Shown in pieces: positions 1-10,471 of a stretch of DNA of 64,000 nt. Positions within the stretch are counted from its first letter, which is position 1, and the number at the start of each line of letters is the position of its first letter. Under the pieces are notes generated by a model. That model was not told the DNA's origin and ran no database searches. It saw nothing but the letters and a program-made list of their open reading frames with translations. Origin of the DNA: Pseudomonadota bacterium (GTDB lineage: Bacteria; Pseudomonadota; Alphaproteobacteria; UBA8366). The translations under genes and the position numbers were made by a program. The stretch spans positions 1 to 64,000 of the forward strand of contig JAYZAS010000011.1 in assembly GCA_036339585.1 (NCBI GenBank), read 5' to 3'.

Positions 1-1
1 C

Positions 2-3000
2 GATAATCTTGAAGTTACTGCTGTGGGAGACGCCGTCAACGGTGTTGTCGTTATGTCCGGCGACACCATAACTTTCACGCCATTTGCTGATTACAGCGGA
101 CCCGCCAGTTTCACATATACAGTATCCGATGGTCAGGGTGGTAAGGATGTCGGGTCTGTCTCGCTTAATGTCAACGCAGTTGCGGACACTCCAATTTTGA
201 GAACTCAGGTCGCTGTCGGTGAAGCAGGACAATCAGTCAAATTGGATATCGGTGTTGTTAGTGGTGATTTAGATTCATCGGAAACACTCACTTTGGATAT
301 TGCAGGTATTCCCTTGGGTTGCTCCTTAAGTGCAGGTAAGGATCGTGGAGAGGGGATCTGGCGCGTTTCATCAACTGAGATCGAAGATTTAAAACTTATT
401 TTAAGTTCTGAATCATCAGGAAATTTTGATTTATCTCTTACTGCAATGGCTGCTGATGGGGTCAGTACCGCAACCTCAACGGCGTCCTTGAAGGTTTTTG
501 CGATGCCAAAGGGTGTCGCAGTCCCCACAAGGTCACAAATATTTGGCAGTGATGATCCGGGTATCCTATTTGGCACAGCAGGGTCTGACTTGATTGTCTC
601 CCAAGCTGAAAAAGACTTTATCCTGGGTGGAAGAGGAGACGACTTACTTCTCGTTGATGGTAGCGACATCATGAACGCAGGGAAAGGTATGGATACGGTA
701 TTTCTTACAGATGACAATGCTGTTGATTGGAACATTCGCAAGCTTGGTGTTGAGCGTTTTTATTCGGGCGCCGGCGATGACAAAATCTTTGGTAGTAAAA
801 AACAAGAAGTTATTTCGGGTGGCAGGGGTAATGACCGGTTAGAAGGCTCGGGCGGTGATGATACGTATATCTTTAATCGGGGTGACGGACATGACACAAT
901 TGCAGATTATTTTGGAACAACTGTGCTTAAAGCCTCGTGGCGGTGGGTCACTTATACAATTTCCGATGGTGAGGGTGGGGTCGAGACCGAACGGATACGC
1001 GAGAGAATCAATAAGTGGGTTGATGCAAGCGCTGACGCTGGCAATGATAATCTTAGCTTCGGTGAGGGTATTGAATTAGAGGATCTGGTTATCCAGAGGG
1101 TTGGCACTGACCTCTTGATTGGCATAAGGAATCCAAATGAACCTGATATCCCACTTGAGAAATTTTCAGATCTTATCCGGATAGAAAACTGGAAAGATAA
1201 GTTTGATCGGGTTGAAACTATAAAATTTAAGGATGGATCAACTCAAGATATTTCTGGGCTTGGCCAGGGTTCTGGTGAATGGCAAAGTGGTGGAGACGGC
1301 GATGATGTCATAGCCGGTGGAGCTGGAGATGATGTTCTGTCGGGCGGCGCTGGCCAAGATCAATTATTTGGAAAAGGAGGCAATGACCAACTCTATGGCG
1401 GCGATGGCAATGACAGGCTGGATGGCGGTGCGGGCAATGACAGGCTTGGGGGGGGAGCCGGCCGGGATCTATTGATAGGAGGCAGTGGCGATGATCTGTT
1501 GATCGGTGGTGATGAAGTTGTCGCTGCATTTGATCATCGCAACCGTGCAGACTATCGAGATGCTACCGGTGGAATAGATGCCAAACTGTCAGCAACTGCG
1601 ACAGTAAATGGTGATAGTTCAGTTGGTACTGACACACTGGTCCGTATTGACCACGTAATTGGCTCGGAGTTTGACGATGTATTTGTTGCTGATAAAAGAT
1701 TCAGAGATGTTGCCGGCGGCAAGTCGATTAGGATTGAAGGCCGCGGTGGTGATGACACTATTATTGGAAATGGTTCTACAAAAGCGTTTTATAAATCGGC
1801 TAAAGCTGCAGTAACCGTCGATCTGGAGGCCGGGATTGCCCGAGGCACCGATGCGGGTGATGTAGCCGATGTTGGCACGGATACATTATCTGGCATCGAT
1901 CGGATAGTTGGATCTGACTTTGATGATACGCTTCTGGGTAGTGAAAACTATTATCGTGAGGAGTTCCAAGGCAATGCAGGCGATGACTATATTGACGGGC
2001 GCAGTGGGGGAGACCGAGCTTCTATACGTAGGGCCTCCTATCTCATGGATGACGACGGCATCATTGCTAATCTTTCATCAAGCGCAGTGACGATTGGGGG
2101 TGAAACGGTTGCTGCAGGGACTGTCCGAGATGGTTTTGGCGACATTGACACCTTGATGAACATTGAAAGTCTTCGTTCTTCACTACATGACGATGTGCTG
2201 ATTGGCAGTGATAAAGACAACAGTTTCCGCATTGAAGGTGGGAGCAATACAGTTGATGGCGGTCTCGGAACTGACCGTATAAATTACAAGACCCGACAGG
2301 CTGGCAGTGTAACTGTGGACTTGGATGCTGGCACTGCGGCCAATGCCCTTGGTGGTACTGACACTTTAACCTCCATTGAGGATGTTCGTGGCTCCAGATT
2401 CGACGACGTTATAACTGGTGACAGTAACGATAACCGCCTTGATGGGGGTGACGGAGACGACGTTATTAAAGGCGGGGCGGGTAATGACCAACTCTATGGC
2501 GGCGACGGCAATGACAGGCTTGATGGTGGTAGCGGCAATGACAGGCTTGAGGGGGGAGCCGGCCGGGATCTGTTGATAGGAGGCAGCGGCGATGATTTGT
2601 TAATTGGCGGTGATGAGGTTGTCGCTGCATTTAATAACCGTAGCTTTGTAGATTATCAAAATGCTGCGGGTGGGATTAAAGCTAGTCTTTCAGAAACTTC
2701 AACAGTAACGGGTGACAGTTCTGTTGGTACAGATACGCTAGTCCGTATCGATGGCATCAAAGGCTCAGAGTTTGATGATGTGTTTGTCGCTGATAAAAGT
2801 TTTAGAGATGTTGCTGGCGGTAAGTCGATCCGGATTGAAGGCCGTGGTGGAGATGACACCATTATTGGAAATGGATCTACGAAAGCGTTCTACCGTTCGG
2901 CAAATGCAGCGGTGACCGTAGATCTGGCGACGGGAGTTGCTCAAGGCACCGATGCGGGGGATGTCGCCGGCATCGGTACGGATACCTTGTCTGGCGTCGA

Positions 3001-5263
3001 TCGGATAGTCGGATCTGGTTTCGATGATACGCTTCTGGGCAGTGACATTGATGACAGAGAGGAATTCAGCGGCGGTGCAGGCGATGACTACATTGATGGG
3101 CGCGGCGGGTGGGATCGTGCGTCTTATTTGATGGATGATGCTGGTGTTATAGCCAATCTTTCATCAAGTGCAGTGACGATCGCGGGAGATACGGTTGCTG
3201 CCGGAGCGACCCGAGATGGGTTTGGTGACATTGACACTTTAGTGAATATTGAAAGTCTTCGCTCGTCACTACACGACGATGTATTGATTGGCAGTGATGG
3301 AGATAATGATTTCCGCATTGAGGGTGGCAGCAACATAGTTGATGGCGGCCTCGGAAGTGATCGAATTGATTACAAAACTAGACAGGACGGTGGCGTAACC
3401 GTGGACCTGGATGCGGGCTCCGCAACTAATGCGCTGGGGGGCACCGACACATTAACCTCCATTGAGGATGTTCGTGGCTCCAGGTTCGACGACGTTATAA
3501 CTGGTGACAGTAACGATAACCGCCTTGATGGGGGTGACGGAGACGACGTTATTAAAGGCGGGGCGGGTAATGACAGGCTTGAGGGGGGCAGTGGCAATGA
3601 TGGTGCTGTGTACGCTGGGAGCTACAAAAATTACAGCATTCAGACAGGAAACGACTCCAGAGGTCTCAAAACCTTAACGGTAACTGATCTTTCAGGTAAT
3701 GAAGGAGTGGATGTATTAACTGGAGTTGAAAAACTTTATTTTTCAGACCAAGCAATCGATGTTGTTAATTTCATTGAAGGTATTAACGTTAATGGTAACG
3801 TTTCCGTATTAGAATCGGACGGTGGTTCAATAATATATAGCGGTGATGGTGCGGATAATGGGGCTGAAGTAATTATAACCGATCTATTGCTCGATGGTGC
3901 TAGGGAAGTCGAATTTCGCAATCTACAAATTAAGTTTAGCGGAAATATTACTATCGAAGATAATGCTTCCCTAAAAATGACGGACTCTGTTTTTGATATC
4001 GAAATGGACTACCGCAACCAATACGATTTAATTGTAAAGGACCACGGGACACTCCAGGTAGACAATCTCGTCGTGCCGACATCAAGAGAAATGACAAGAT
4101 GGCAGCACAGGGATAATGCTACGATCAATATAAATGGAATGCGCACGCCGGAGCAGGGTCAATGGATGCCGATTTGGCAAATAATGTCCGATAACGTAAC
4201 TTATACCGCAGACAATTCTGATATAGGAGTCACGGCAATTGCATCAGCGAACGACGACGGTGTGGTAACCACGAATGGCACAATGGCTATCACTAATTCT
4301 GATCTAAATGTAGAGTTGGCATTGCCTGTTGGATCCCGGACCATAACACTGCCTGATGCAAATACTAGGGTATCAAGCTGGTCAATCGATACCGGTATTG
4401 ATATTGACGTTGTTAACAGCAATTTGGGCAGGGTTGATTTTGACGTTACCCCAGGCGCTCATATTACGTTGCAAGATAGTTCCAATATCCATTTTGGTTG
4501 GGCGATGGGCTTTCGACAGTCTATTGAGGGAGAGGCACCATCTGCAACGATAAGTGGCTTGAAAGGGAATGGGGCTTATTATGCTGAATCAACATTTGAG
4601 AATGGTAGTTCATCATTGACCCTTATTAATTCATCTGTTGCGGCGTGGTGGCCAACCACATATGGTGACTTCGATCTTACAGTTGATGGCGGAACTTTGA
4701 TCGATCCGATAGCGCATGATAACTCAAAATTACAAATAGACAATTCTGACCTTCTATATCTAGAAGCCCAAGAAAATGCTTTGGCAGTGTTAACCAATTC
4801 ACGAATAAGTGAACAGGTATTGGCAACAGGCAGTGGTCAGATAGAAATAATAAGTTCAGAGGTAGCGCTCGGCTCATTTCAAGGATTTCATGCTGTCGAT
4901 CAGGGCGAGCTGACTATTGACGATACACCTTATACGTCCAGGGATGGCCGCTTTGGCGATGTTTCGCATCGTCGGGGAGAACGCGGTAGTTATGTCAGTG
5001 CTAAGGAAGCTGTTGCTACTGGTGTTGCATATCCATCTGTCAATGTTGAAGTTGATTCTCTCTTCGTTGATGCAAATGACACAGTCATACAAAGTTTATC
5101 AAATGAGAACGAAACAGTTCCAAGCGTGGCCCCAGACAAGGTGGTACAAAAATTTGTAGAGGCAATGGCCGGGTTCAACCCGGGCGATAGCGTAGTCCAA
5201 GACGAGCTTCCAGATACGCCAGACCAATCGCCATCAGCGTTTGGTTTATTATCGGAAGGCTAA
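2..5263 (+). CDS. Giant RTX/cadherin-like secreted adhesin, 3' part
   Basis: The frame is open to the left edge, so only the C-terminal ~1750 residues are present; the GTG at 23 is not a real start. The first ~55 residues look like the end of a cadherin-like (tandem-95) domain. Glycine/aspartate nonapeptide repeats (GGxGxD type, Ca2+-binding beta-rolls) cluster at about 620-860, 1285-1515, 2440-2620 and 3520-3600. Between them lie two copies of a ~1.1 kb module. After 3600 come a short domain often seen after RTX blocks and a long low-complexity stretch of alternating Thr/Asn/Asp/Ser strands resembling a right-handed beta-helix. Such proteins are exported unfolded by type I secretion through an uncleaved C-terminal signal and fold on Ca2+ outside the cell. 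The matching exporter genes lie immediately downstream on the other strand. The adhesin role is inferred; the N-terminal retention or binding region is not visible. Confidence 0.9.
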   Translation, partial: DNLEVTAVGDAVNGVVVMSGDTITFTPFADYSGPASFTYTVSDGQGGKDVGSVSLNVNAVADTPILRTQVAVGEAGQSVKLDIGVVSGDLDSSETLTLDIAGIPLGCSLSAGKDRGEGIWRVSSTEIEDLKLILSSESSGNFDLSLTAMAADGVSTATSTASLKVFAMPKGVAVPTRSQIFGSDDPGILFGTAGSDLIVSQAEKDFILGGRGDDLLLVDGSDIMNAGKGMDTVFLTDDNAVDWNIRKLGVERFYSGAGDDKIFGSKKQEVISGGRGNDRLEGSGGDDTYIFNRGDGHDTIADYFGTTVLKASWRWVTYTISDGEGGVETERIRERINKWVDASADAGNDNLSFGEGIELEDLVIQRVGTDLLIGIRNPNEPDIPLEKFSDLIRIENWKDKFDRVETIKFKDGSTQDISGLGQGSGEWQSGGDGDDVIAGGAGDDVLSGGAGQDQLFGKGGNDQLYGGDGNDRLDGGAGNDRLGGGAGRDLLIGGSGDDLLIGGDEVVAAFDHRNRADYRDATGGIDAKLSATATVNGDSSVGTDTLVRIDHVIGSEFDDVFVADKRFRDVAGGKSIRIEGRGGDDTIIGNGSTKAFYKSAKAAVTVDLEAGIARGTDAGDVADVGTDTLSGIDRIVGSDFDDTLLGSENYYREEFQGNAGDDYIDGRSGGDRASIRRASYLMDDDGIIANLSSSAVTIGGETVAAGTVRDGFGDIDTLMNIESLRSSLHDDVLIGSDKDNSFRIEGGSNTVDGGLGTDRINYKTRQAGSVTVDLDAGTAANALGGTDTLTSIEDVRGSRFDDVITGDSNDNRLDGGDGDDVIKGGAGNDQLYGGDGNDRLDGGSGNDRLEGGAGRDLLIGGSGDDLLIGGDEVVAAFNNRSFVDYQNAAGGIKASLSETSTVTGDSSVGTDTLVRIDGIKGSEFDDVFVADKSFRDVAGGKSIRIEGRGGDDTIIGNGSTKAFYRSANAAVTVDLATGVAQGTDAGDVAGIGTDTLSGVDRIVGSGFDDTLLGSDIDDREEFSGGAGDDYIDGRGGWDRASYLMDDAGVIANLSSSAVTIAGDTVAAGATRDGFGDIDTLVNIESLRSSLHDDVLIGSDGDNDFRIEGGSNIVDGGLGSDRIDYKTRQDGGVTVDLDAGSATNALGGTDTLTSIEDVRGSRFDDVITGDSNDNRLDGGDGDDVIKGGAGNDRLEGGSGNDGAVYAGSYKNYSIQTGNDSRGLKTLTVTDLSGNEGVDVLTGVEKLYFSDQAIDVVNFIEGINVNGNVSVLESDGGSIIYSGDGADNGAEVIITDLLLDGAREVEFRNLQIKFSGNITIEDNASLKMTDSVFDIEMDYRNQYDLIVKDHGTLQVDNLVVPTSREMTRWQHRDNATININGMRTPEQGQWMPIWQIMSDNVTYTADNSDIGVTAIASANDDGVVTTNGTMAITNSDLNVELALPVGSRTITLPDANTRVSSWSIDTGIDIDVVNSNLGRVDFDVTPGAHITLQDSSNIHFGWAMGFRQSIEGEAPSATISGLKGNGAYYAESTFENGSSSLTLINSSVAAWWPTTYGDFDLTVDGGTLIDPIAHDNSKLQIDNSDLLYLEAQENALAVLTNSRISEQVLATGSGQIEIISSEVALGSFQGFHAVDQGELTIDDTPYTSRDGRFGDVSHRRGERGSYVSAKEAVATGVAYPSVNVEVDSLFVDANDTVIQSLSNENETVPSVAPDKVVQKFVEAMAGFNPGDSVVQDELPDTPDQSPSAFGLLSEG
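2367..2488 (+). repeat. Near-identical 122-bp direct repeat, copy 1
   Basis: This 122-bp stretch inside the RTX gene recurs at 3453-3574 with a single mismatch that I can find (a at 2398, g at 3484). It encodes the junction from a non-RTX spacer into a nonapeptide block. It is the best-conserved part of a larger ~1.1 kb tandem duplication (about 1385-2488 against 2486-3574), the rest of which has diverged at many third positions. Confidence 0.85.
3453..3574 (+). repeat. Near-identical 122-bp direct repeat, copy 2
   Basis: Second copy of the 122-bp repeat at 2367-2488, offset 1086 bp and in the same reading frame. Downstream the copies part: copy 1 continues into a longer RTX block, while copy 2 goes straight into the final short block and the C-terminal region. 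Confidence 0.85.
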
Positions 5264-5264
5264 T

Positions 5265-6752
5265 TTACCCGTATATCAGACTAAACCTATCGCGGTGTAG
5301 CTGCTCATGTTTTTTTGCAATTGAGATTCGAGTTTCGCGGTCAGTCTCTTTGCCAAACGGACAAACAGCCATATTAGCTAATCCGTCAAAGGTCATTTTT
5401 TCGGTGCCATCACTATTAAAAATTCGGTTATATGTAGGGCCTCGTTCAATCTCAGAAAGCCAAAGCTTTGCATTGTCATCTAAAATTAAATCGAGTGCGA
5501 CAAACTTTGGCCCATATCCATGGTGGATGTTCGTCGGCGTGTGCTGATCGAAAAAATTTGTAGCGACCATTGCTTCAATTAATGTTTGAGCTATGACGCA
5601 AACCTGGTTCCATATTTCTGTTGGCTGGAGTCCCTCTTTTTCAAGGTGCATAAATAGCTGATCAATTGTCCACCAGCCCTTTTTGCCAATATCGGATGCG
5701 AGAGCATCCTTAAGGTCTTTTCGATGGCGATCCGGCCGGGTATGCTCGGTATGAACTGAAGTTAAATGAAAACTTTCAGGGTCGGTAGTATATTTACGGA
5801 GCGCAATCTTTGCCGTGCCTCCCCGAAACAAATAAGCGCGAACGGGGTTGTAAGAGCTTACTAAAAGGTAGGTGCGCATCGCAAATTTACGACCCTTTAT
5901 TAGGTATGGATTGGCAATATACTCTTGCACAATCCAATTTGGCTCAGCCTTAAGCAAGCTGAGATCGCTTATGAGGTGGGTACCAATTGAAGCGCTAAGT
6001 GTGGTAGATTTGACAATCCATATGGGATTTTTTTTGAGCTTGCTATCATCTTTCAATAGGTGTGTATCTTGCGGAATTATGTAGCTTTTTGGCAAAAAAT
6101 TAGGCAAGCGGCGTTTAGCTTTTGAGGCCCAGGATCGAGTTGAGGTGATAAAGTTGTCTTTATCTGCCCAAGCTTTCCATCCAGCATAATCATAATTTTG
6201 ATGAAACGTAACCAAGTCAATTTTACTCTCCGGATATCTACTAAATCCTTTTTGAATTTGTCTAACATACTGTTCTGCGGCAGCATTACCCCCGCGGTCA
6301 CGTTCTGCAGCCATTAGCCCGTAGAGTAAACTAGCGTTCGTAGGTGCAAAATCCATCACCCTTTGGTAGCGGTGAATAGCTTCTTCTGGGTCACCTGCTC
6401 GATGCAGTGAAAGTGCCCCTAAAAGGGATGGTAGAATTGAATTAGTTCCTGCCGCTTCTGCCGCTCGATCATAAAACTTTAGCGCCTGGTCGGGTTGACC
6501 TAATTCACTGAAGCAAATGCCGGCATTGAACAAAGCCGGATGAGCACTGTTCTCCAGTTCATAGGTTTTTTCAAATGTCAGTGCGGCATCATGATGCCGG
6601 TTAAGTAACTTATATATACTAGCAAGAAAGAAATGAGACTCTGCATCTGCGGGATTTTCATTTACGAGTCTTTCTGCCTCCTCCATCGCATCAAAGGGGC
6701 GAAAAGGAAGAACTTGGTCCTTAAGTTGTTCTATCTTTTCAGTGGTGTTCAT
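5265..6752 (-). CDS. TPR protein fused to a tubulin-tyrosine-ligase-like (TTL) ATP-grasp ligase
   Basis: The 495-residue protein has TPR-like helical repeats at about residues 20-170, then a region with TTL-family hallmarks. These are FLPKSYIIPQD (219-229), IWIVKS (244-249, nucleotide-binding Lys), IVQEYIANPYLIKGRKFAMR (274-293, close to the family's Q-Y-I-x-N-P-L-L-I-x-G-x-K-F-x-x-R), a weak HLT motif (329-331), and ALDLILDD with WLSEIERGP (419-439, the metal-binding end). TTL enzymes join an amino acid (Tyr, Glu or Gly) to a protein carboxylate using ATP. No signal peptide is visible, so it is probably cytoplasmic. Its start lies 2 nt after the stop of the HlyD-like gene, making it the third gene of the secretion operon, and its end is 1 nt from the RTX gene end. 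Inference: it modifies the RTX protein or an apparatus component, with the TPR giving target recognition. The usual E-x-N metal motif reads E-x-E here. The fold call is firm; the substrate is unknown. Confidence 0.78.
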   Translation of the reverse strand: MNTTEKIEQLKDQVLPFRPFDAMEEAERLVNENPADAESHFFLASIYKLLNRHHDAALTFEKTYELENSAHPALFNAGICFSELGQPDQALKFYDRAAEAAGTNSILPSLLGALSLHRAGDPEEAIHRYQRVMDFAPTNASLLYGLMAAERDRGGNAAAEQYVRQIQKGFSRYPESKIDLVTFHQNYDYAGWKAWADKDNFITSTRSWASKAKRRLPNFLPKSYIIPQDTHLLKDDSKLKKNPIWIVKSTTLSASIGTHLISDLSLLKAEPNWIVQEYIANPYLIKGRKFAMRTYLLVSSYNPVRAYLFRGGTAKIALRKYTTDPESFHLTSVHTEHTRPDRHRKDLKDALASDIGKKGWWTIDQLFMHLEKEGLQPTEIWNQVCVIAQTLIEAMVATNFFDQHTPTNIHHGYGPKFVALDLILDDNAKLWLSEIERGPTYNRIFNSDGTEKMTFDGLANMAVCPFGKETDRETRISIAKKHEQLHRDRFSLIYG

Positions 6753-6754
6753 CC

Positions 6755-8143
6755 CTACCTCTCTCGTAAGGCCTCTGATTGGTAGCGAAGAAGTGGTGCC
6801 ATTAGAAATTCAATTATGCGTCTTTTGCCGGTTTTAATTTCAACAGTTACTGCCATGCCAGGTGTAAGTGGTATATCTTTTCCATCTGCTCGGATCGTAG
6901 CTTTGCTGAGCTTAATGCGGCTGGCGTAAACGAGTCCGAGGTCTTTATCTTGAATGGCATCGCCGGATAAAAATTTAAGGTTGCCTTTGATTGTCCCATA
7001 TTTTGTAAATGGAAAACTTTCTACTTTCACCTCCGTCTCTTGTCCAGCATGTACAAATCCTTTGTCTTTATTCAACACCATTGCCTCTGCTTCTAATTGG
7101 GTCCCTTTTGGCACAACTAACATTAGTATTTGTGCTGGCTGGACTACACCACCAACCGTGTAAACATTTAGTTGCTGCACTGTCCCGTCGGTTGGTGCTG
7201 AAAGTTGTTGCATATTTTCTCGTTTTTCTGCTGTTCTCATTTGGAGTTCGGCCGCATTCATTTTATTCCTTGCTTCGACCATCTGCGTGAGTGCATCACG
7301 TCGAGCATCGGCTGCAAGTTGATCCCGCTGTTTCGCCGCCGAGATCATCGCTGCTTCCGCTTCAACCACGCGATGGCGTTGAATTATCAAATTTTGTTTT
7401 TGCTCAATCAGGCTTTGTTTTACCTCGAGCCATTGGCGACGCGGAGCATTTCCGGTGCGGATTAGCCGTGCCAAAGCAGCCTCCCTCTCGCGTACCAAGG
7501 GTATTGTACCCTCAAGTTTTGCAATTTCTGCTAATATTGCAGCTCGTTCGGCTACTCTGCGAGAGTATTCTGCATCATAGGCTGCCGTCTTAGCTTCGTA
7601 AGCAAGGATATCCGATTTTAATTTCTCTCGATGCATGCTCACTAGGTGCGCTGGTGCGTTTTCTGGAGGAATAAAATCAGGAGGGGTTTTGTCAAGTGCA
7701 CGCAGGTTAGCCTCCAACCGCCTGAATTCAGCAGTCGAAGCTATGAACTCGCGAAGTACCTGTCCTCTATCCACCTCGCTTTCCGTGGGATCTAACTCTA
7801 TGAGAAGGTCCCCTTTTTTCACTTCTTGTCCGTCTTTAACATGGATTGCACGCACAACCCCGATTTCTAGCGGTTGTATTGTTTGTATGCCACCGATTGG
7901 AATAATCTTACCCGTAGCAACGGCAACGATGTCGACCTTGCCCACGATTGACCATATAATGATAATAATAAAGAAGGCTGATAGCGATAATGCTACTGAC
8001 CGTGCCGCAGGTGATGCAGGTCGCTCCATGACCTCGATAGCTGATGGCATGAAAGCAAGTTCATCCTCACCGGCTTTATTTTCTCGGCGTGCATTCCACC
8101 AGTCGAGCACGTAAACTTTTATCTTTTCAAATGCACCTTTCAT
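6755..8143 (-). CDS. Type I secretion membrane fusion protein (HlyD family)
   Basis: The 462-residue protein has one N-terminal membrane segment (about residues 48-66, rich in Ile), a lipoyl-like half (VVRAIHVKDGQEVKKGDLL, near 95-113), a long charged coiled-coil hairpin (about 120-290), the second lipoyl half, and a C-terminal beta-barrel ending in the family-typical TPGMAVTVEIKTGKR. It is the inner-membrane-anchored adaptor that bridges the ABC exporter to a TolC-type outer-membrane channel. It starts 1 nt after the exporter's stop and ends 2 nt before the TPR-TTL gene, so the three genes are almost certainly co-transcribed and translationally coupled. No TolC gene is seen in the window. 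Confidence 0.93.
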   Translation of the reverse strand: MKGAFEKIKVYVLDWWNARRENKAGEDELAFMPSAIEVMERPASPAARSVALSLSAFFIIIIIWSIVGKVDIVAVATGKIIPIGGIQTIQPLEIGVVRAIHVKDGQEVKKGDLLIELDPTESEVDRGQVLREFIASTAEFRRLEANLRALDKTPPDFIPPENAPAHLVSMHREKLKSDILAYEAKTAAYDAEYSRRVAERAAILAEIAKLEGTIPLVREREAALARLIRTGNAPRRQWLEVKQSLIEQKQNLIIQRHRVVEAEAAMISAAKQRDQLAADARRDALTQMVEARNKMNAAELQMRTAEKRENMQQLSAPTDGTVQQLNVYTVGGVVQPAQILMLVVPKGTQLEAEAMVLNKDKGFVHAGQETEVKVESFPFTKYGTIKGNLKFLSGDAIQDKDLGLVYASRIKLSKATIRADGKDIPLTPGMAVTVEIKTGKRRIIEFLMAPLLRYQSEALRER

Positions 8144-8144
8144 T

Positions 8145-10343
8145 TCAACTCTTTTCAGAATCTATGCTGCTCTCTTGGGGAACAGAAGCACCCATTTGGA
8201 GTGCATGTAATTTCGCGTACCTGCCACCACGAGAAATCAATTCCTTATGAGTTCCTTGCTCTGTAATTTCACCCGACTCAATCGTTACAATTCGATCTGC
8301 GTCCCGTACTGCCGAGAGCCTGTGTGCTATAATCATTACCGTCCGGCCTTTACAAATATCACGCATATTTTTTTGAATGGCGACCTCTGACTCATAATCC
8401 AACGCGCTCGTAGCCTCATCAAAAATAAGTATTCGTGGATTACTTACCAGGGCGCGTGCAATTGCAATTCGCTGGCGTTGGCCGCCTGAAACCGTATTGC
8501 CGCGTTCCCCAATTTCAGTATCGTAACCTTCAGGAAGCTCTAAAATGAAATCATGAGCGCCTGCTAACTTAGCTGCTGCTACAACACGTTCCATAGTCAT
8601 TCCAGGATCCGAAAGTGCGATATTATCGCGAACTGTCCTATTGAAAAGCACATTTTCCTGAAGAACGACCCCTATCTGCCGCCTTAGCCATGAGGTATCA
8701 ATCATTGCTAAGTCAGTTCCATCAACGAGCACGCGACCACTTTCAGGCAGATATAGTCTTTGCACGAGTTTAGTGAGTGTGCTTTTCCCAGACCCGGAGG
8801 GACCAACGATACCGATAATTTCACCGGCCTTTACAGTCAAACTAACTCGTCGCAGCACCTCTGGTCCATCGTTTTTGTATCGAAATATAACATCTTCGAA
8901 GCTTATAAAACCCTTTATCTGGGGCATGGTTGCACGATTTATGTTTTGGCGTGGTTCCGTAGGTGTATTGAGAATGTCGCCAAGCCGGTCAACTGAGATC
9001 CGAGCCTGCTGGAAGTCCTGCCAAAGATTAGCAAGGCGCAAAATTGGTCCGATTACTCGTTGGGATAACATATTGAAGCCGACAAGCTGCCCGACAGTCA
9101 GGTCCCCTTCAACTACCATCAAAGCACCAAAATAGAGTGTTAATGCTAACGTAACTTTGCTAATTAATTGCGCCGTTTGCCCGGAAATATTTCCTAAGTG
9201 AGTTGTCTTGAAACTTGCACCAACATATCCTGCAAGTTGATCTTCCCATCGTCTTTGCATTTGGGGTTCGACGGCCATAGCCTTCAGTGTTTCTACGCCA
9301 CTGACTGATTCTACCAAAAAAGCCTGATTTACAGCACCGCGTTGGAATTTTTCCTCTATTCGACGACGTAAGACCGGAGTGACTAATATTGAAAGAAGGA
9401 CATAAAATGGTATCGAAGATAAAACGATCCAAGTGAGCGTCGGGGAAAACATATACATCACTGCAAAAAAGACAAAGGTAAAGAAAAGATCAATTACCAA
9501 TGTCAAAGACGAACCTGTTATAAAGTTTCTTATGTTCTCTAACTCACGAACTCTTGCGATAGATTCACCAGTTCTGCGAGCTTGGAAATAGGAGAGGGGC
9601 AATTTCAACAGATGATCAAACAACTTAGCACCCAGCTCTACATCCACTCTATTTGTAGTGTGGGAGAAAATATATGTACGCAAAAGGCCCAAAAGAACTT
9701 CAAAAACAGACACCACCAAAAGGCCAAACACTAATACATCAAGTGTGGTTAACCCTCGATGCACTAGGACTTTATCTATAATCACCATAAAAAAAAGTGG
9801 CGAAACCAAAGCAAAAACTTGTAAGAAAAATGAGGCGACTATCACCTCTGAGAAAATTCGCTTATATCGCAGCAGAACTGGTATGAACCAGGAAATATCA
9901 AATTTTCCGCCTTTTCCCAGTATTGGTGTACGTTGAGTAACAAGAATAACTTCCGCGTTCCAAATATTCTCAAACTCCTTACGGGAGAGGGTTTGTGGCT
10001 TGTTTGATGAGGGAGATTGTATAAGTATTTTATCTTCTGCAATCTGACCCAACACAAAAAAGTTACCGTTATGCGTCTGTGCTATAGCGGGCAAGCTGGT
10101 TTTTCGCAGACGGTCCCAAGTGGTTTTGATAGATCGAGATTTAAGGCCAAACTTTCGTGCTGCTCGTAAAACATCCTGCACTCCAAGCGGTTTTTCCGCC
10201 TCGCCAAACTCGTGACGTATAGCCTCAACGTCGCCCGGTATACCAAAAAACCTTAACAGGAGTACAAGGCATGCCGCTCCGGTGTCGATTTTCTGAGAGT
10301 CGGCTGGAGGTTTGATTTCTTTCCTATTGTTCGTCTCGGGCAA
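8145..10343 (-). CDS. Type I secretion ABC exporter with C39-like domain (HlyB family)
   Basis: The 732-residue protein has three parts. An N-terminal peptidase-C39-like domain (about 15-140) has the catalytic Cys position as Thr (DTG at 20-22 where active peptidases have DCG), so it should bind rather than cleave substrate, as in HlyB. Six transmembrane helices follow (about 150-440). The nucleotide-binding domain has Walker A GPSGSGKST (~512), signature SGGQRQR (~620) and Walker B ILIFDEATSALD. It exports unfolded RTX substrates. The start is TTG, supported by a GGAG ribosome-binding site just upstream (ctcc at 10351-10354 on the plus strand). It is the first gene of the operon with hlyD-like and TPR-TTL genes. 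The neighbouring RTX gene is the obvious substrate. Confidence 0.94.
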   Translation of the reverse strand: MPETNNRKEIKPPADSQKIDTGAACLVLLLRFFGIPGDVEAIRHEFGEAEKPLGVQDVLRAARKFGLKSRSIKTTWDRLRKTSLPAIAQTHNGNFFVLGQIAEDKILIQSPSSNKPQTLSRKEFENIWNAEVILVTQRTPILGKGGKFDISWFIPVLLRYKRIFSEVIVASFFLQVFALVSPLFFMVIIDKVLVHRGLTTLDVLVFGLLVVSVFEVLLGLLRTYIFSHTTNRVDVELGAKLFDHLLKLPLSYFQARRTGESIARVRELENIRNFITGSSLTLVIDLFFTFVFFAVMYMFSPTLTWIVLSSIPFYVLLSILVTPVLRRRIEEKFQRGAVNQAFLVESVSGVETLKAMAVEPQMQRRWEDQLAGYVGASFKTTHLGNISGQTAQLISKVTLALTLYFGALMVVEGDLTVGQLVGFNMLSQRVIGPILRLANLWQDFQQARISVDRLGDILNTPTEPRQNINRATMPQIKGFISFEDVIFRYKNDGPEVLRRVSLTVKAGEIIGIVGPSGSGKSTLTKLVQRLYLPESGRVLVDGTDLAMIDTSWLRRQIGVVLQENVLFNRTVRDNIALSDPGMTMERVVAAAKLAGAHDFILELPEGYDTEIGERGNTVSGGQRQRIAIARALVSNPRILIFDEATSALDYESEVAIQKNMRDICKGRTVMIIAHRLSAVRDADRIVTIESGEITEQGTHKELISRGGRYAKLHALQMGASVPQESSIDSEKS

Positions 10344-10413
10344 AAGTAATCTCCAAGTCTTAGCAACGGGTAAAAAGCGGCGTAAGCGAGGCCAAGCGTT
10401 GAAGCTTTAACGT

Positions 10414-10419
10414 ATTATA
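10414..10419 (-). promoter_or_regulatory. Possible -10 box of the secretion operon
   Basis: A TATAAT hexamer lies on the minus strand in the 128-bp gap between glnS and the exporter gene, about 70 bp upstream of the exporter's TTG start. No convincing TTGACA-like box sits 16-18 bp upstream, so this is only a candidate. Confidence 0.25.
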
Positions 10420-10471
10420 ATTGTAATGATAATAATAGCGGATCGTGATCCATTTTTGTGCTAGAGCGCAT

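Noticed and set aside
205-741. 178-codon minus-strand frame inside the RTX gene, and similar antisense frames along it
   Set aside because: Ser/Pro-rich shadow of Asp/Gly-rich coding sequence on the other strand; no ribosome-binding site or family pattern.
8145-10343. Bacteriocin-processing ABC transporter
   Set aside because: The N-terminal C39-like domain has Thr at the catalytic Cys position and the neighbour is an RTX protein, so HlyB-type export fits better than leader-peptide cleavage.
10440-10451. GGATC-GT-GATCC inverted repeat near the end of glnS as a terminator
   Set aside because: A 2-nt loop is too tight for a hairpin and the T run is on the strand opposite to glnS.
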